Shown here in pieces: positions 38,901-52,400 of a stretch of DNA of 64,000 nt. The stretch spans positions 14,872,809-14,936,808 of the forward strand of contig NW_022145612.1 in assembly GCF_000002235.5 (NCBI RefSeq), in the 5' to 3' direction. Below the pieces are notes generated by a model. It worked only from the letters and a program-made list of their open reading frames with translations, searched no databases and was not told where the DNA came from. Position 1 is the first letter of the stretch. The number at the start of each line of letters is the position of its first letter. Position numbers and translations under genes: made by a program. The stretch comes from Strongylocentrotus purpuratus (lineage: Eukaryota > Echinodermata > Echinoidea > Camarodonta > Strongylocentrotidae).

Positions 38901-40403
38901 TTGTTAATATGCTGGTTGTAAATGCTTTATGGGTTTTGTGAACATTCTTACGGCTCATCAGTGCAGGACAGAGTGAAATAATTCTCTTGAATAGGAAATG
39001 TTGTTTTGTTACAAAAAATATTTGGCTGTTGAAAAATTGAATTATTATTAATTTTGGTCATTTTGTGGTTCTAAGTTGTCAGTTGGGATTTATACATGTA
39101 CCAGTCTTCATTAAGTTCACAGTTATACAATGGTATCAAGGGGATTCATTGGTAAGATTCATTGTATATCTTAAAGTATTCTTTGGTTTGAATATTCTGT
39201 AGACATATTTTCAGCTGTTTGGGAGACTTTTAATTAATGCAGCAATATATATTAAAGCTATGATTTTGGCACCTGGAATTCAGTGAAATGTTGTTGCACT
39301 GTTTTTTCACATGATACCAGGAAAATGACTGTTTAATAACAGACATACTTTACATGTGAAGTGTAAGTCCTCTGATGTATCATGGTTTGTTAAACATAAT
39401 TTTTTTGTAGGAAGACATTAAGATACGTTTTAAATAGTATGATCGAGTATCACAAATATTTATTAGTAGTCCTACATTGTTCCTGCCAAGCTGTACTGTA
39501 AACCACTCTTATTTCAAAAGGGAAAACCTCACAGCATAAGTATATGCTTCAAGTTACATACATTGAATTTCTACTAAGCTATGTATTTATTACAAACGTA
39601 TACAAATTTGTCTCTTGTAATGCTTACAGTGTATAAGCTTTTAAACGTTCCAGAAATATGTTAGGGGTCATTCGATTTCATCAGAAATTCACCTGTAGCC
39701 ATGAAAAGCTTAAATTTCATACGTTATTCATGCTGAATAAGAAATGTAGGAATTAGAAATATATAAGAAGCTTATCACCAATTTAACAGGCCAGTGCATA
39801 TTCTTTGTATACTTAATGATGGTATCAGTTGTAACAGTCATTGCTTGAGCAGTCAATTTGAAAATTGCTGACTGATATCATCTTTAACAAATCGGTCCTA
39901 AAATCCATCGTTCGTACACCAAAAATACATTGGTTTTGTTCCAATAGAATGAGTTTTATGTGTGTGGGATGTCAGTTTATGACTAAGTCATGTCTAAATC
40001 CTTCAAATTAGTGTAAATTGGAAGTGATCGTGTAGCAACTGCATACATATTCAAATTTAGGACAAAATAGCCATGCTAGTATCACTGTTCGAGGCACAAT
40101 TGATGCTGCATGATGTTAGCAAATTTACGATGTGATACAGAGATGATTTTTTTTTTTTACAGACTGAGGGTTTTCGGGAACTTTTGGAAAACAAAGATAC
40201 TTTGTCACTTACCTTATGAGGTCTATTATATCAAATAAATCAAAATTTTGATTTCATGATAAACTTGTTAGTTTTGTTAAAACTTCTGAAACATTTCTTC
40301 AGAGTCAAGAGCACAATCTACATTAGTCCATTGTTCAAACAGCCTGTTGTCAAACTTCATCTGTGAAAGATTTAGTCTGATGGTGTTAGTAGTAGTATTG
40401 GAA

Positions 40404-40450
<47 letters not shown>

Positions 40451-43400
40451 GGCAGTAGTAGTAGTAGTAGTGGTAGTGGTAGTGGTAGCAGTAGTGTAGC
40501 AGTAGTAATAGTAGAAGAAGTATCATCTTCATTGTTTTCATCATCATCAGTGTTATTGCAATTTGTATTGAAATGACATATTCATACATTTTTATGAAGC
40601 ATCAGTACAAGTATTCAGACAACCCTGCACATACTTGTTGATAAATTTAGATGTGCATGTAGTATATACAATTTAAAATGGACTTTTTTTTGTGTATTTT
40701 GTATATTATCTCTCACTCTTCCAGTAGGCTGCAAGTTCTTGTTGTATTGCAAGCACCATCAAACATCTACTGAGAGTCAGAAGGGTGTTACCCCATAAAA
40801 TTATACACATTTTTATACACTTTATTCACTGAAAATGCTTAACATTCTGCCATCCCGTTTAAGGGCAATAATGAATGGTATTACTTTAATAGTAAAATAA
40901 TTAGTATTTTGAGTTCAATGTCTTTCAGGTTCTAACACAATATATAGTTTTCTATTCTATAATACTAAATGTTTAGGTCTATACTGTAGATCAACTTCTG
41001 TTTCTTGTTAAGGGCGAGAAGGACATTTACTCCTATATACTTTAACCATGGTTTTACACAGACTTTGAAAATATAATTTTGGTTCTTAACCAATAGTCCA
41101 TTAACCTAGAATCCCAATTTGTTATATGGCAGCATCAAGAAAAACTAAATATCTGATCATTTGTCTTCATTATAATGTCATACAATATGGCATTCTGTGT
41201 TCATAAAACTTCTCAAATATCTGGAAAGAATGCTTGTGATGACCTCACCTCTGACCTGTGTAGGAGCAGTTGGAAGACAGCAGAGAAGAAATCAATGGTA
41301 TTTGAACATTGGTGGAAAGAGCGCCATCTGTTGGCTAATGTTGCTAAACAAGAATTGGTTCTGTTTGTGCTGTAATGGGATCTTGTCATTTTATTTGCCC
41401 CATTGATCAACAAATGGACATATTTTTGGCTTTCCAAGTCATATTTTTATGATACAGCAGACTTAAATTAGATTTAAAGATATATGAATTGCAAGTGTTT
41501 AGCTTCATTGCTTATTCAATTATTTATTTATTATTTTTTTTTCATTTAATTAATTAATTTATATATTATATTTTTGTATTATTTGCTTTGTATTTAAAAA
41601 ACATTATAAATAAAATATATCTTGTTCTGCTTCTTGTTGTACTAGAAATTCCTCAAATTCTGACAAGAATAGACATATATTGAGATATTTCCACTCACAA
41701 TTCCATTGCACGCCTTATGCCCTCATTTCAAACATAATGCAATACGTGTAAGATCTTATATCTCCTAATAAAATCATATTGATCGAGGTTTAAAATAATC
41801 ATTTAAAATGCAAGTAATAAAATTGTGGTTGATGGAAAGGCCTTAAGCCCCAGTCCCATATAAAGCCGGACCAGCACGGACTAGCACGGACCACTCCGGA
41901 CCATCCCGGACCATGGTCTGGGGTGATCCGGGATGGTCCGGGATGTTTTGTTCAAAAAAGTGTGATGCTTTTAAGCTACAGTCCCATATACGTCCCGGAC
42001 CGTCCCGGACCATCCCGGACCCCATCCGGGGTGATCCGGGATTCGGTCCGTGTTGACACCGTGTTGGCACCGGGGTGGTCCTGGATGGTCCTGGATGGTC
42101 CTGGATGGTCCTGGGCGGTCAATAACTCACTCCCGGACTGCCACGGATCAACACGGACCGCCCCGGCGCCACTACGGATGACCCCGGACCCAGCACGGTG
42201 GCTACACGGATCACCCCGGATCAAACTATTGTCCCGGACCGTCCCGGACCACCCCGGCAGTTTTTGACCGTCAAAAACATCCGGGGTCGACTCCCGGATC
42301 GCCCAGGACCATCCAGGACCATCCAGGACCATCCAGGACCATCCAGGACCACCCCGGTGCCAACACGGTGTCAACACGGACCGAATCCCGGATCACCCCG
42401 GATGGGGTCCGGGATGGTCCGGGACGGTCCGGGACGTATATGGGACTGTAGCTTAACAGGTTTGAAATCTGGGGAATAACATACGGTAGTTGTGGAGGTC
42501 TACTCACCATGAATGCATGCTTCATGTTGACCTGTGAAACAAACAAAAGACAAATACAAAAACACATCAACAAAAAAAACACAATCAAGGTTTTTGGTGG
42601 TGGGGTTGTTTGTTTGTTTGATTGATAAGTTCATTTTCTTCAGGAATCAATTTTTTTTTTTTTTTTTTTTGGGGGGGGGGGATTTTCTTGGAATGAGTCT
42701 TTGGGAAAATAATTACCTGGTTCCTATCTGGGACTATAGACTGCCAAAAACAATAGATGTTTGGATGTTGTTTTTACTAAAGTCATTTTGAATGTCATTG
42801 TTGTAGTCTTGCTTTGTTCTAGGCCACAATGTCTGACCGTTTGAAATCCATTCATTCTTACATTGTATATGTATATTGATTAGTTCATTGGCTCTTTGCA
42901 GGGTGCCGTTAAGACTTGTTTGAGGGCCCAGATTCACAAAACTTGTTATCGTTCACAACTGCCACAGATGTATGACAAAGGTGCTCACAGCCAATCAATG
43001 GCAACGATTTCAGTAGCTTATAACAAGTATCGTAACTTGTTATTGATAACAAGTTTTAAGAAACAGGGCCCAGCAGTAGAGCAATATCAAGTGAGGCTCA
43101 AGCTGAAAGTAATTTATGTATAACCCGTAGACTGTATCACAAAATTTGATATGTTCCTTTTTTTGGTGCCAATACCACTAAAATGTAACTTCAAGTTATA
43201 AATAGTTAAAATACCAACCATTTCCACAAGTCCATATAGGAATATGTAGGGACCGTATGTTAAAGGGAGAGACAGGAGGATGTTACATTGTATGAGATAA
43301 CCCCCTTCTGGTTTTCATCAGATGACTTTGAAGATTATTTTTTTGCTGCAATCATTTTATGAGCCTAATGGTGGCCTATATTAATTGATAGTATTCTTAG

Positions 43401-46400
43401 AAGTATCATTAAACCTACTGTGCTTTACGTCACAGATATAAGTGCTATACAAGAATCTATAAAAAAAAAATTGTTACAAAGAATATTTTAAACAATCGTA
43501 GAATACAAGGTATGTAGTAAATCACATTCATTCCGTGTAATGGTATGATTAGATTATTTTTTAGCTGTGAAAATATATCTCTTCTGTATGGTACAGTCAA
43601 GAAAAAAATATTGGATTAAAATTTTAACCCCAAAAGAGATGGCAAGATTTACATCACTTTTTTTCTTCCACCTGCACTTTCCTCACAGCAGACACTTTTT
43701 TCTTGTCTTTTGGTTTGAAATAGGCAAAAATAATAAATTACATGTAGTTTCATGCATAGAAGTGAATTGGGAAATAAATGTTGGGGTAAATTTTGCTAAT
43801 TGATTTGTGCTCAATTGAAAGTACACAAGATCCATAAGTCACCGGAGCCATGTTTAATATACAAATATTTTACATGAATTCATGTTCTTTCATATATACT
43901 ACAAGATGTTTCAATCACATATGACAACATATTGATTTCATGTCCATGTATTTCGGCATCATATCAATCTATTAACAATGTTGGCTTTTACAGAGTGAGG
44001 TTTTGCATAATTTACATAAAATATAAATGATGTGGTTTTCCTGCAATTTGTCATGGGAGTGACCATTACAACCACATTTATAATTGCATTAAGTCGAACA
44101 AAGAATTATTCACGAAAAAGAATAATTCGAATTGGAATGCACCGAAGCATTAGCCCATTATTGCGGAGCACACAAATAATGTCATTACCGTGGATTTAAA
44201 TCACAAAAGATACAGCTTGAGTAAAAGGGAATACTCCAATTTAGCGTATTGTGAGTGATGGGAAAATATGGAATTATTGACTTCATTCTCGTGTCCTAGT
44301 TGTGCTTCGTTGTTATATATAATTTTTGGTGTACATTTCATGGAGCTCTATTTCCAGGCAACCTTTTGTGCTTTTTCAAGTGTTTATAACTGTGATATTT
44401 TTTTCTTTACTTTTTTTTAATCAGGGAATTGTATATACCTAATTGGTCCACCGTAGCAGGCTTTTGGATTATTGTAAAGAATTTGAAAAGTTCTCTCATG
44501 CTGGATCTTCATTTTGTAATGAGGAATAAGATGAGATAACTGTTTTATTATCGTAGCAACTTGAATCCTTGGATCTTTTTAAGAGGTCCATGCTCAATTC
44601 TAGATATTTTTGAATATCTAGCAATATTCATAAACTACTTATCTGTTTGGAGCCAGAAGGATGTTAACTCATATACCATAATATAGAGTTAACACCCTTC
44701 TGGCTCTGAACAGAAATATACATTTTCCCTTTGTAATCATTTTTCTAAAGGATGATAAAAGGGATGGAACTAGAAATGCAATCGTGTCACAACGATGTGC
44801 GTGCAATGACGCCATGTTTCTACGTGTCAAACGAAAGAGCTTCTCTCGGACTATCCAGAGCAATTTGTACGAAGTCTGTAGCTTCTGTGATATTGGAGAT
44901 AGGTAGGGCGAAAGAAAGGCCTCAACAGTGACCTTGATGGGATGGTAGTGACTATGCCTACGAAGTGTGAAATAAATTGGGATAGGGAAAAGAACCTAGA
45001 AAGGGCTCGCAAGCACTGCGTGCAAAAACCAATGGGATTTGGTGTATGTTCGTCATTGCAATCAAGATCGTTCTGGGGGCTAATAGCGTGAACCAGATAT
45101 GCCCCATAGACAATGCGTGTAATGCATGGGCGGAAAACGTACAGGATCTGTATTATGACCGGAGTTAAGTTGTTTTTTCTCTCTCTCTTTATGTCTCTTT
45201 ATGGGCCGTATTTGATATCATTAGAAAGAGAATTTCATGGTTGTTATTGTAAACTACTCTCTTTTTTTCTTTGATAATCCTATCGAAACACGTGATGTAA
45301 AATAGATTTATAGTACAAAATGGCGTCTTAAATGGCCCCCTTGACCAAATTAAAAAATCCGGCCACGAGGTGCCCTGCGTATTGGAACTCGGCATGTCAC
45401 TGCAAATTTTCAAGGGAAAAAAAGGTCGTTTAAGGGGCGAAAAGCAGTCTGAAAAAATGATGTCTTAGCCGATACGTGTTAGATTCGGGCGGAAAGTCGG
45501 CGGAATTTGTATAGTGACCTTTGTTCAAATGCGATTTACTCACAATTTTCTGTGTGAACATATACTATACTTGGTATCATTTGAAAGGGCACTTCATTGC
45601 AGTCAGTTTGACACACTGTTATCTGCGCGCAATGTATTGCAAGCATTAAACGCGCTATTACGTAATGCATAGTAAATTCATCATTTTTTGCGATAACTTT
45701 GCGCTGACATATTTGAATGATACCAAACTTGGCAAACGTATATGGATACATATGTCTGCCAAGTTTCATTGATGTACGTATAAAGATCGCCATTTTAGAA
45801 ATGGCGAATTTGGAGGGCATTTTTCTGATAGTCCGTCAGTGTTAGGGTATATAATTTTGTATATGGCTGGAAAGGGCATATCTTCAAGTATCTAAATCCA
45901 AAAAAGGGTACGGGTCTGCCAAGCCATAATGGAGATACAGCCACAGAAAGAAAACCAATTCCCAGAACTTTAGAGGGCGCTATTTATGTTTTGCAAAGCC
46001 ATTGGAGCATTGGCTATGTTCAATTATAAGATAAAGATACTGTAAGATTTAAATACAAAACGGAATTTATATGAGAAAGTTATGGCAGTTTTAGATTATT
46101 TAGGGGTCAATTTTTCAAGAATTTGAGAGATTTTTGACGGAGTCGGTTTCAGATTTGAATTTTGAGTATGAAGATGGTATTTTGAAGGGCAGGTTATACA
46201 TCGCATATTAAAGAACATCTCTCAGACTATCTAGAGTAATTTGTTAAAAGTTTGTAGGATCTAGGATAGTGGAGATAGGAAGGAAGATAGAAAGGCCTTA
46301 ACCCTAATAAGGCCGGGCTATTTGAAGTCTTACTACGGCCGGGGGGGGGGGGGGGGGGGGCATTATGGCCCCCCCCCTAAGATCTCCGCGAAAATTTGCA

Positions 46401-49400
46401 CACATGTCAAGTGAAGTGTTTAGAACAATATGATAATTTCAATTTTTGAAAAAAACCCTCATTTGCATATTTATGGTAATTTATGCCGATCTCCGCGAAA
46501 ATTTGCACACATGTCAAGTGAAGTGTTTAGAACAATATGATAATTTCAATTTTTTGAAAAAAACCCTCATTTGCATATTTATGGTAATTTATGCAAATAA
46601 CGTCATAAAATCACATTTTTACCCATAAATCCTATATTATTCATATTTAAGCATTCTTTTTCACTACATATATTCATTAGACCATTTGAAACAATAATAC
46701 GACAAAAAAAATTGGAAGAGCCATCTTATTCCTTATGTTATCTCTTGTTTTGATAATTTCTTATGTATTTCATTGTTTTTTTAACCTATTTACGTTATTG
46801 TTTTTTGTTTTTTTTTTCATTTCTTCCTACAATTCAACTATTTTGACTCCCAAAACAACCACCTAAACTTTAAACAAGACCCAATAACAAATGTTTGATC
46901 TATTTTTAGGAAAAAATGACATTTCCATATGTTTTGTACACAAATCACAAAAATGAGCGATTTTCGGGCTGACATGCAAAGACGAAAGGTCACGTGACCT
47001 TGTAACTATAGGTCTGATTTTTTTTTTTTTTTTTTAAAGATGCGCAAGACTCTAAAGAAAAAAGTCAGCGAGCGGCGAGGCGCCATCCATATGCGTTCTC
47101 GAACAATCAGAAAAATTGTGGAGGGGGGGCCATAATGGCCCCCCCCCCGGCCTTATTAGGGTTAAAATGGACCAGAAACGGACAAAATGGCGCCTGGACG
47201 TTTACACATGAGTGATTTCGAAAATCAAAGAATGTAGTGACCTTGATGAGATGTTAGAGACTATGCCTTTGAAATTTGAAAGGAAACGGATATGAGGAAA
47301 GGGCATAATTAGTGATAACAAGCACTACGTGCTAAGCGAATGGGATTTCTGGACGATAAGATGAACTAAGAATATTAATAATGTGAACGAAAACAAGGCA
47401 ATGACGAAGGTCGTCATTGCAATAATACATGTAAAGAATATTTTGACATCTGCCCGCAAGAAAGCCATAAGCGCTAGTAATGTCAATGACAGTAATCATT
47501 TTGATGACCTTCTTGCCCGAAGCTGAAGATTGAGTTTTTCTTTTTCTTTGTTCCTATAGTGTTGATCTTATGTTTTAATTAAATGATTTTTTTTTAATAA
47601 ACAGTAGAATGAGAAATTTATTTAGGAATTAAAATCAATAATTAATTGTCCCAAACTCCTAATTCAATAACTTTTGTATGTATTTAGGACAGGTCATTTA
47701 AGTTTTAGACCATAAAACTTGACATTTTCCCATGCTTGCTGCATGGACAAATTTCATAATTGAGTAAACAAGATAATGAGAAGTCATTCACATGATTAAA
47801 CTTTTTGAACAAAGAAAGGGGGAGTTATGAATTTTATGTCATAACTTCACTATGATAATTCCAAGTCAGGTAACATACAATGTGTACAGATATCTTTTAT
47901 CATGTTTTTTTCATTAAAGTAGCATTTGTGTTGATATTTTTTCTGTTGATATAATCTTATGCCTCAGATTTAGAAGTATTTCGACAAACTGATTCAATGC
48001 CCATTCAAAATCTAAGATTGAGGTATGATGGATGTAATATTTCATGTGAATTGTATGAAACAAGACTTAAATCTTTTGCTTATTTTTCAAACCTCGCTGA
48101 AGACTTAGGCAGGGAGCCAATCCTGTTAAAGGTTTCAATATTGATGTTTTCTTTACATCAAATAATCTGCTAATGATCTTTCATATATACTATACAAGCC
48201 TGTGTATGGACCAAATCTACTTTTGTGAGGCGTTATAGATTATGGTGGTAAACAACATGAGCTCACAAACATGTTTATGAAGCTCTCCCTGATAGGATCT
48301 TTGATGTGGAACAATAGAGATGATCAAAGGTGTGCCAATCCCAGCCAGAAGGCCAGGCCATTGACCAATGGCTGGATGGACGGTGGTATTGATCAGGTCC
48401 TGTTCAAGACCAATATCCCTAGATTGCGGGGAAACTCAAAAATCTATTACCTCCAGGGCACATGGTCCTTGGTAAACTACCATCTGTTGACTGACAGAGG
48501 GGCGTTAGCTCTGGGTTACGGTATATGAGTTTACGCCCTTCTGGCTCCAAACAGACACTATAGTTTCTTCAGAAAGTGATGATGATTATTTAGTTACGGT
48601 ATCGGTAGATAGTGTTTTAAGTTAAAGGTAAACCCCAGTATTGGAAACGCCCCAATTTCAAAAAATGAAATGGAAGCTCTTATTACTAATCATGTGAAAG
48701 AGTATGTTTTGACTAATACATGATGATAAACATTTTGCCGGGAAACTGCCTACTAATTGATATATTTGGTAAATTAGTTTATCTATTGGTGTGTCAGAGA
48801 TAAACGCACGTGTCGTGCACGTGTGCATAGTCCCATATACATCTTTCTGTGTACAGTGCTTGTAACTTTACGAAGACTGGGCTAAATTTCTTATCATTTT
48901 GATGATTCCAGAACCTGCAGTACTCACCAATACTTATATGCTAGATGATCAACCTTTTCTGATCGATTCCACAACGTTTCTTTCACAATGCAATCGCATG
49001 ACTATAACTGGTCTTTATCTTTAAAGTGTCTTATTGGCTAAAGCAGGAATATTCATAATGAAGATAGTTTATACTGTAGATACCTTATACCAGGTTTAAA
49101 AATAGTATTTAATGTAGTAGTAATGTTATGCATTACAACCCATTTCCAGAATTCCTGGCATTTGATTTCTGTCATCGTGACTCTCTTTAGAATTCGGTGC
49201 CAAATTGGCCAAGTTAGGCTAAGCCCCATTTATTTTTCTTTTATTGCCACACATGTTTACAAAGTAGTTTTGCTTGTTAGAATTCTCTTTCCATGTTTAC
49301 AGTATAGAGAAATAAAATGCCTTTATTGCGTAGCTCTCACATTCAAACTTGAATAGGTTTTTATTTAAGACGATGTTCTTTTTAGGAAAAAAAAAAAGGA

Positions 49401-52400
49401 TTTTAATTTTTTTAATAAATATTTTAAGTACTTCTTCTTTTTTTCTTTTAGGGATACCTATGTAATGCTGTTGCAATTCATTATATTTATTCATTTTACT
49501 CATGAATGGAGACTCTTATTCAAAGTAATTTCAAGGTTAATTTTATTCATGAAAATGTTCAGGTCTGAAAGGACATATTGAATTTCTCATGTCATTTGCA
49601 TTCACACAGTAGGCTAGTTTGTTTTCAAACACAAACCGTTTGAAGTACAAATGAGGCATGATGAAAGTGATCCCTCATTCTATTCTTCCCTGTTTGCATG
49701 ATGTCTTCTTATTTTTAGAATGGACTGTCTCTTTTTGAAGGGAGGCAAGGAGAAGTTTGAAGGAGAGAGAGAGAGGGGGGAACTGTGTTTTTGGAGCAAA
49801 CACGGTCATGTAATCCAGTCTTTGGCTTGTGGGCGTTTCATTGTGGTCCAAGATGGTAAATTGGTGAGCAGTGGAGCGAGGAGCACCAATCGGGTATTGT
49901 TAGAGCCATTGTGCTAGCTGATGGGGCCTACGGTTTCTCACCCCTTCAGACTATTGGCTCCCTGATTATTAACCTCAAACGTGTTTGTCTTTTGGCTGCA
50001 CTTCCTGGCGAGTGTGTAGGAAACCCTCTTCTCTATTTTTACCCACTCTCACAATTTTATTTCAATTTACTGTGGTGCTCGATCCAGCTCCTTGAATTGG
50101 TATTCTTGGTATTGTGTAGATAGAGAAAGTGTTTTTCGTCTCCTTCGCTACTGGATCATTGACTAGTTGCATGTTTGTTCTACAGTTCACCAATGGTACC
50201 ACTGCTCATTTATATCTACAACTTCTATACAACGACAGAAGTCTATTAGGCTCTGGTGATAATTTCACTATGTTTCTCTTTTTTGTCATTTGATGCCACA
50301 TTTTAATTTGTTTTATAAAGCACAGTGATCATAAGGAATATCCATTAGCTTCATCACCAGGATGTTTTACCAGGTAAAAGACCTTAGTAGTCACTTACCA
50401 CCGAGCAATCTATGAGGCGCGATGAACACTTTGTATTATCTCATCATCATCATCATCATCATCTGATATTTGGCTAATTTCTTCTGCAGTGCTTGTCCTA
50501 GCTGGCTAGTGTTGGATTATGTATTCGCTCATTTTGAGATCATCGATCCTTGATGTGCAGTGATTCACGCCTGCTTAGATTAAAGCTGAATCTAATGAGA
50601 TATAACCGGATATTGCATGTATGCCGACGTGTCTATGGTGTCTTCTGTTTTACCCACTTCGAGTTCCGCATGTTCGTGTGTGCTCTCTCTCTCTCCCCAC
50701 ACACATTTTTTACCTCCCTAGCTGCGCTCTTGTGGCGTAATCAAGCCGAATGCTACAGTACTCCTATAGCCTCTCCATTCTTCCCTCAACCCCTCTTTCC
50801 AGCGGACTGGATTCCCTGCTATGCATTCAACCGTTCAACAATCAGCAATCATGAGGCATCCGTCATAGAACACCCTTCCAAAATGATTAGAATTGATTTG
50901 GAGCCAGCCAGCCAGCTAGGAGCTAGCTCTCCCATGATGGATATATATGCAGCTTGAATCATCACCTCTTAATTGAGGGCTATTATTTTGAGCGAATTCA
51001 TCGATCATGAAAGATTTTGTGTTGCAGTGAAGGAAGGAGTTGATGAAATTAATTTAGTTTATTCAAAGTTATGGATTGACATCAGAGCCTCTCTTCTGAC
51101 CACCGAAGTAATACCGAAGACTGATCGTATCTCATTTACACTTGAGTCATGGTCAATAAATATTGTGCAAACAGGGATCCTATACGAGGAAATTATTAAA
51201 ACGGCACAAATTAATGCATTAACGATCACTTAGGTTTGCATGTTGGTTTTTTTAAGCGCAATTGGACGCTTGTGTGCGTGCTCATTCATTACAAAGTTGT
51301 TTACACTGGTCAGTTATTGATCTGTTAAGACAGGACAAAGGAGTTGCAACACAACAACAGATGTAAAATCAATGCTATCATCGGACAGAGCTGGTAAACA
51401 TCCAAGTGTTCTGAGATACCACCTTTTAACCTCCCATTCTATTTTTGCCCTTCGTCATGGAAGCTACATTCATTCATCTCTTATGGTGTGGATTTGTGAA
51501 ATAGCACAACTTTGTGTGATTATCGATCAGCAGTATTGTTTTTATTCCATTTTTTTGGATTTGCATGGTCTTTAAATTTTCATCTGGAGTTCATGCAGAA
51601 TTGGAGTACAAGCAGAATTGACCTTTTAATTTCAATGTAGGATTTGTGGGTACATTTTGTTTTTGTTCTTTGTCTCATGTGCTGATGAAACAACATTTTA
51701 GAATATAATTTCTGAGCCTTTTGAAGGAAAATTATTCTGAAGTTAACATCTGATTTGTGATATATCGTCGCTGTTTTCACGAAGTGACGGTAGTGAAAAA
51801 AAATTGCATTCACTTTGCGTTACGATTTTCCTCACTACCGTCACTTCGTGAAAACAAGGACGATATGAGCAATGCGCTCATTTTTGTATGATTGGAGAAG
51901 CTGTAATGGCGGGAAACCTGATTTGGCATAAATATTGTGGATTATTGGAATATTGTCAGTTTTGCTCCTCCTTGGCTACAAATGAGATTTCTGTCGCCCA
52001 TTAGCCATCAGCCACGCACGGAACACGGTAACTCGTCATTTCTTCTGACATCTCAGCATCTTGATCTTTGATCTCTACCTCTCTGCAAGCACTCGTAAAA
52101 AGGACTCCATTTCTTGGCAGCTCAATCCCCAATATCCATCATTTCATATCCTCGGAATTAAACGCAGACCGTTTGAAGCTTCGCATCAATTCTTCTTCGT
52201 ATCAACAGTGTGCTGATTTTTGTGACACATATGAATTGGGGACCTTGCCATAATTGATAATGAGTGAGTGAGATAGAAAGAGAAAAGTAACTTGTGAGAG
52301 AGAGAGAGAGAGAGAGAGAGAAAAGAAGATGAAAGAGAGGGGACAAAAAGAGAGAGAAAGAGAAAGAGAGGGGGAGAGAGAGAGAGAGAGAGATGGAGGG

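Larger units (their letters stand above)
36026..41845 (+). other. FBXL7 intron 2, central part
   Basis: No exon recognised. A GC-richer patch at 37190-37575 with a perfect octamer ATGCAAAT (37497-37504) stands out. A TAG/TGG trinucleotide repeat occupies 40384-40530. TACATGTA occurs at 36873 and 39093. Confidence 0.5.
42457..44640 (+). other. FBXL7 intron 2 segment
   Basis: AT-rich intron holding the two small MITEs listed separately (42924 and 43268). A T run followed by a G run lies near 42652-42680. A SINE-like tail, GTGCTATACAAGAATCTA, lies near 43442. No exon seen. Confidence 0.45.

Noticed and set aside
40384-40530. Repeat array considered as CRISPR-like or minisatellite gene
   Set aside because: Plain trinucleotide repeat without spacers, in an animal intron.
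41843-42588. Several overlapping frames of 75-133 codons on both strands
   Set aside because: The CCCGGA repeat lacks stops in most frames; the element is a palindromic transposon, not a gene.
50550-50957. 135-codon plus-strand frame
   Set aside because: No recognisable domain, simple CT repeat inside, and no splice context; best explained by T-rich strand composition.
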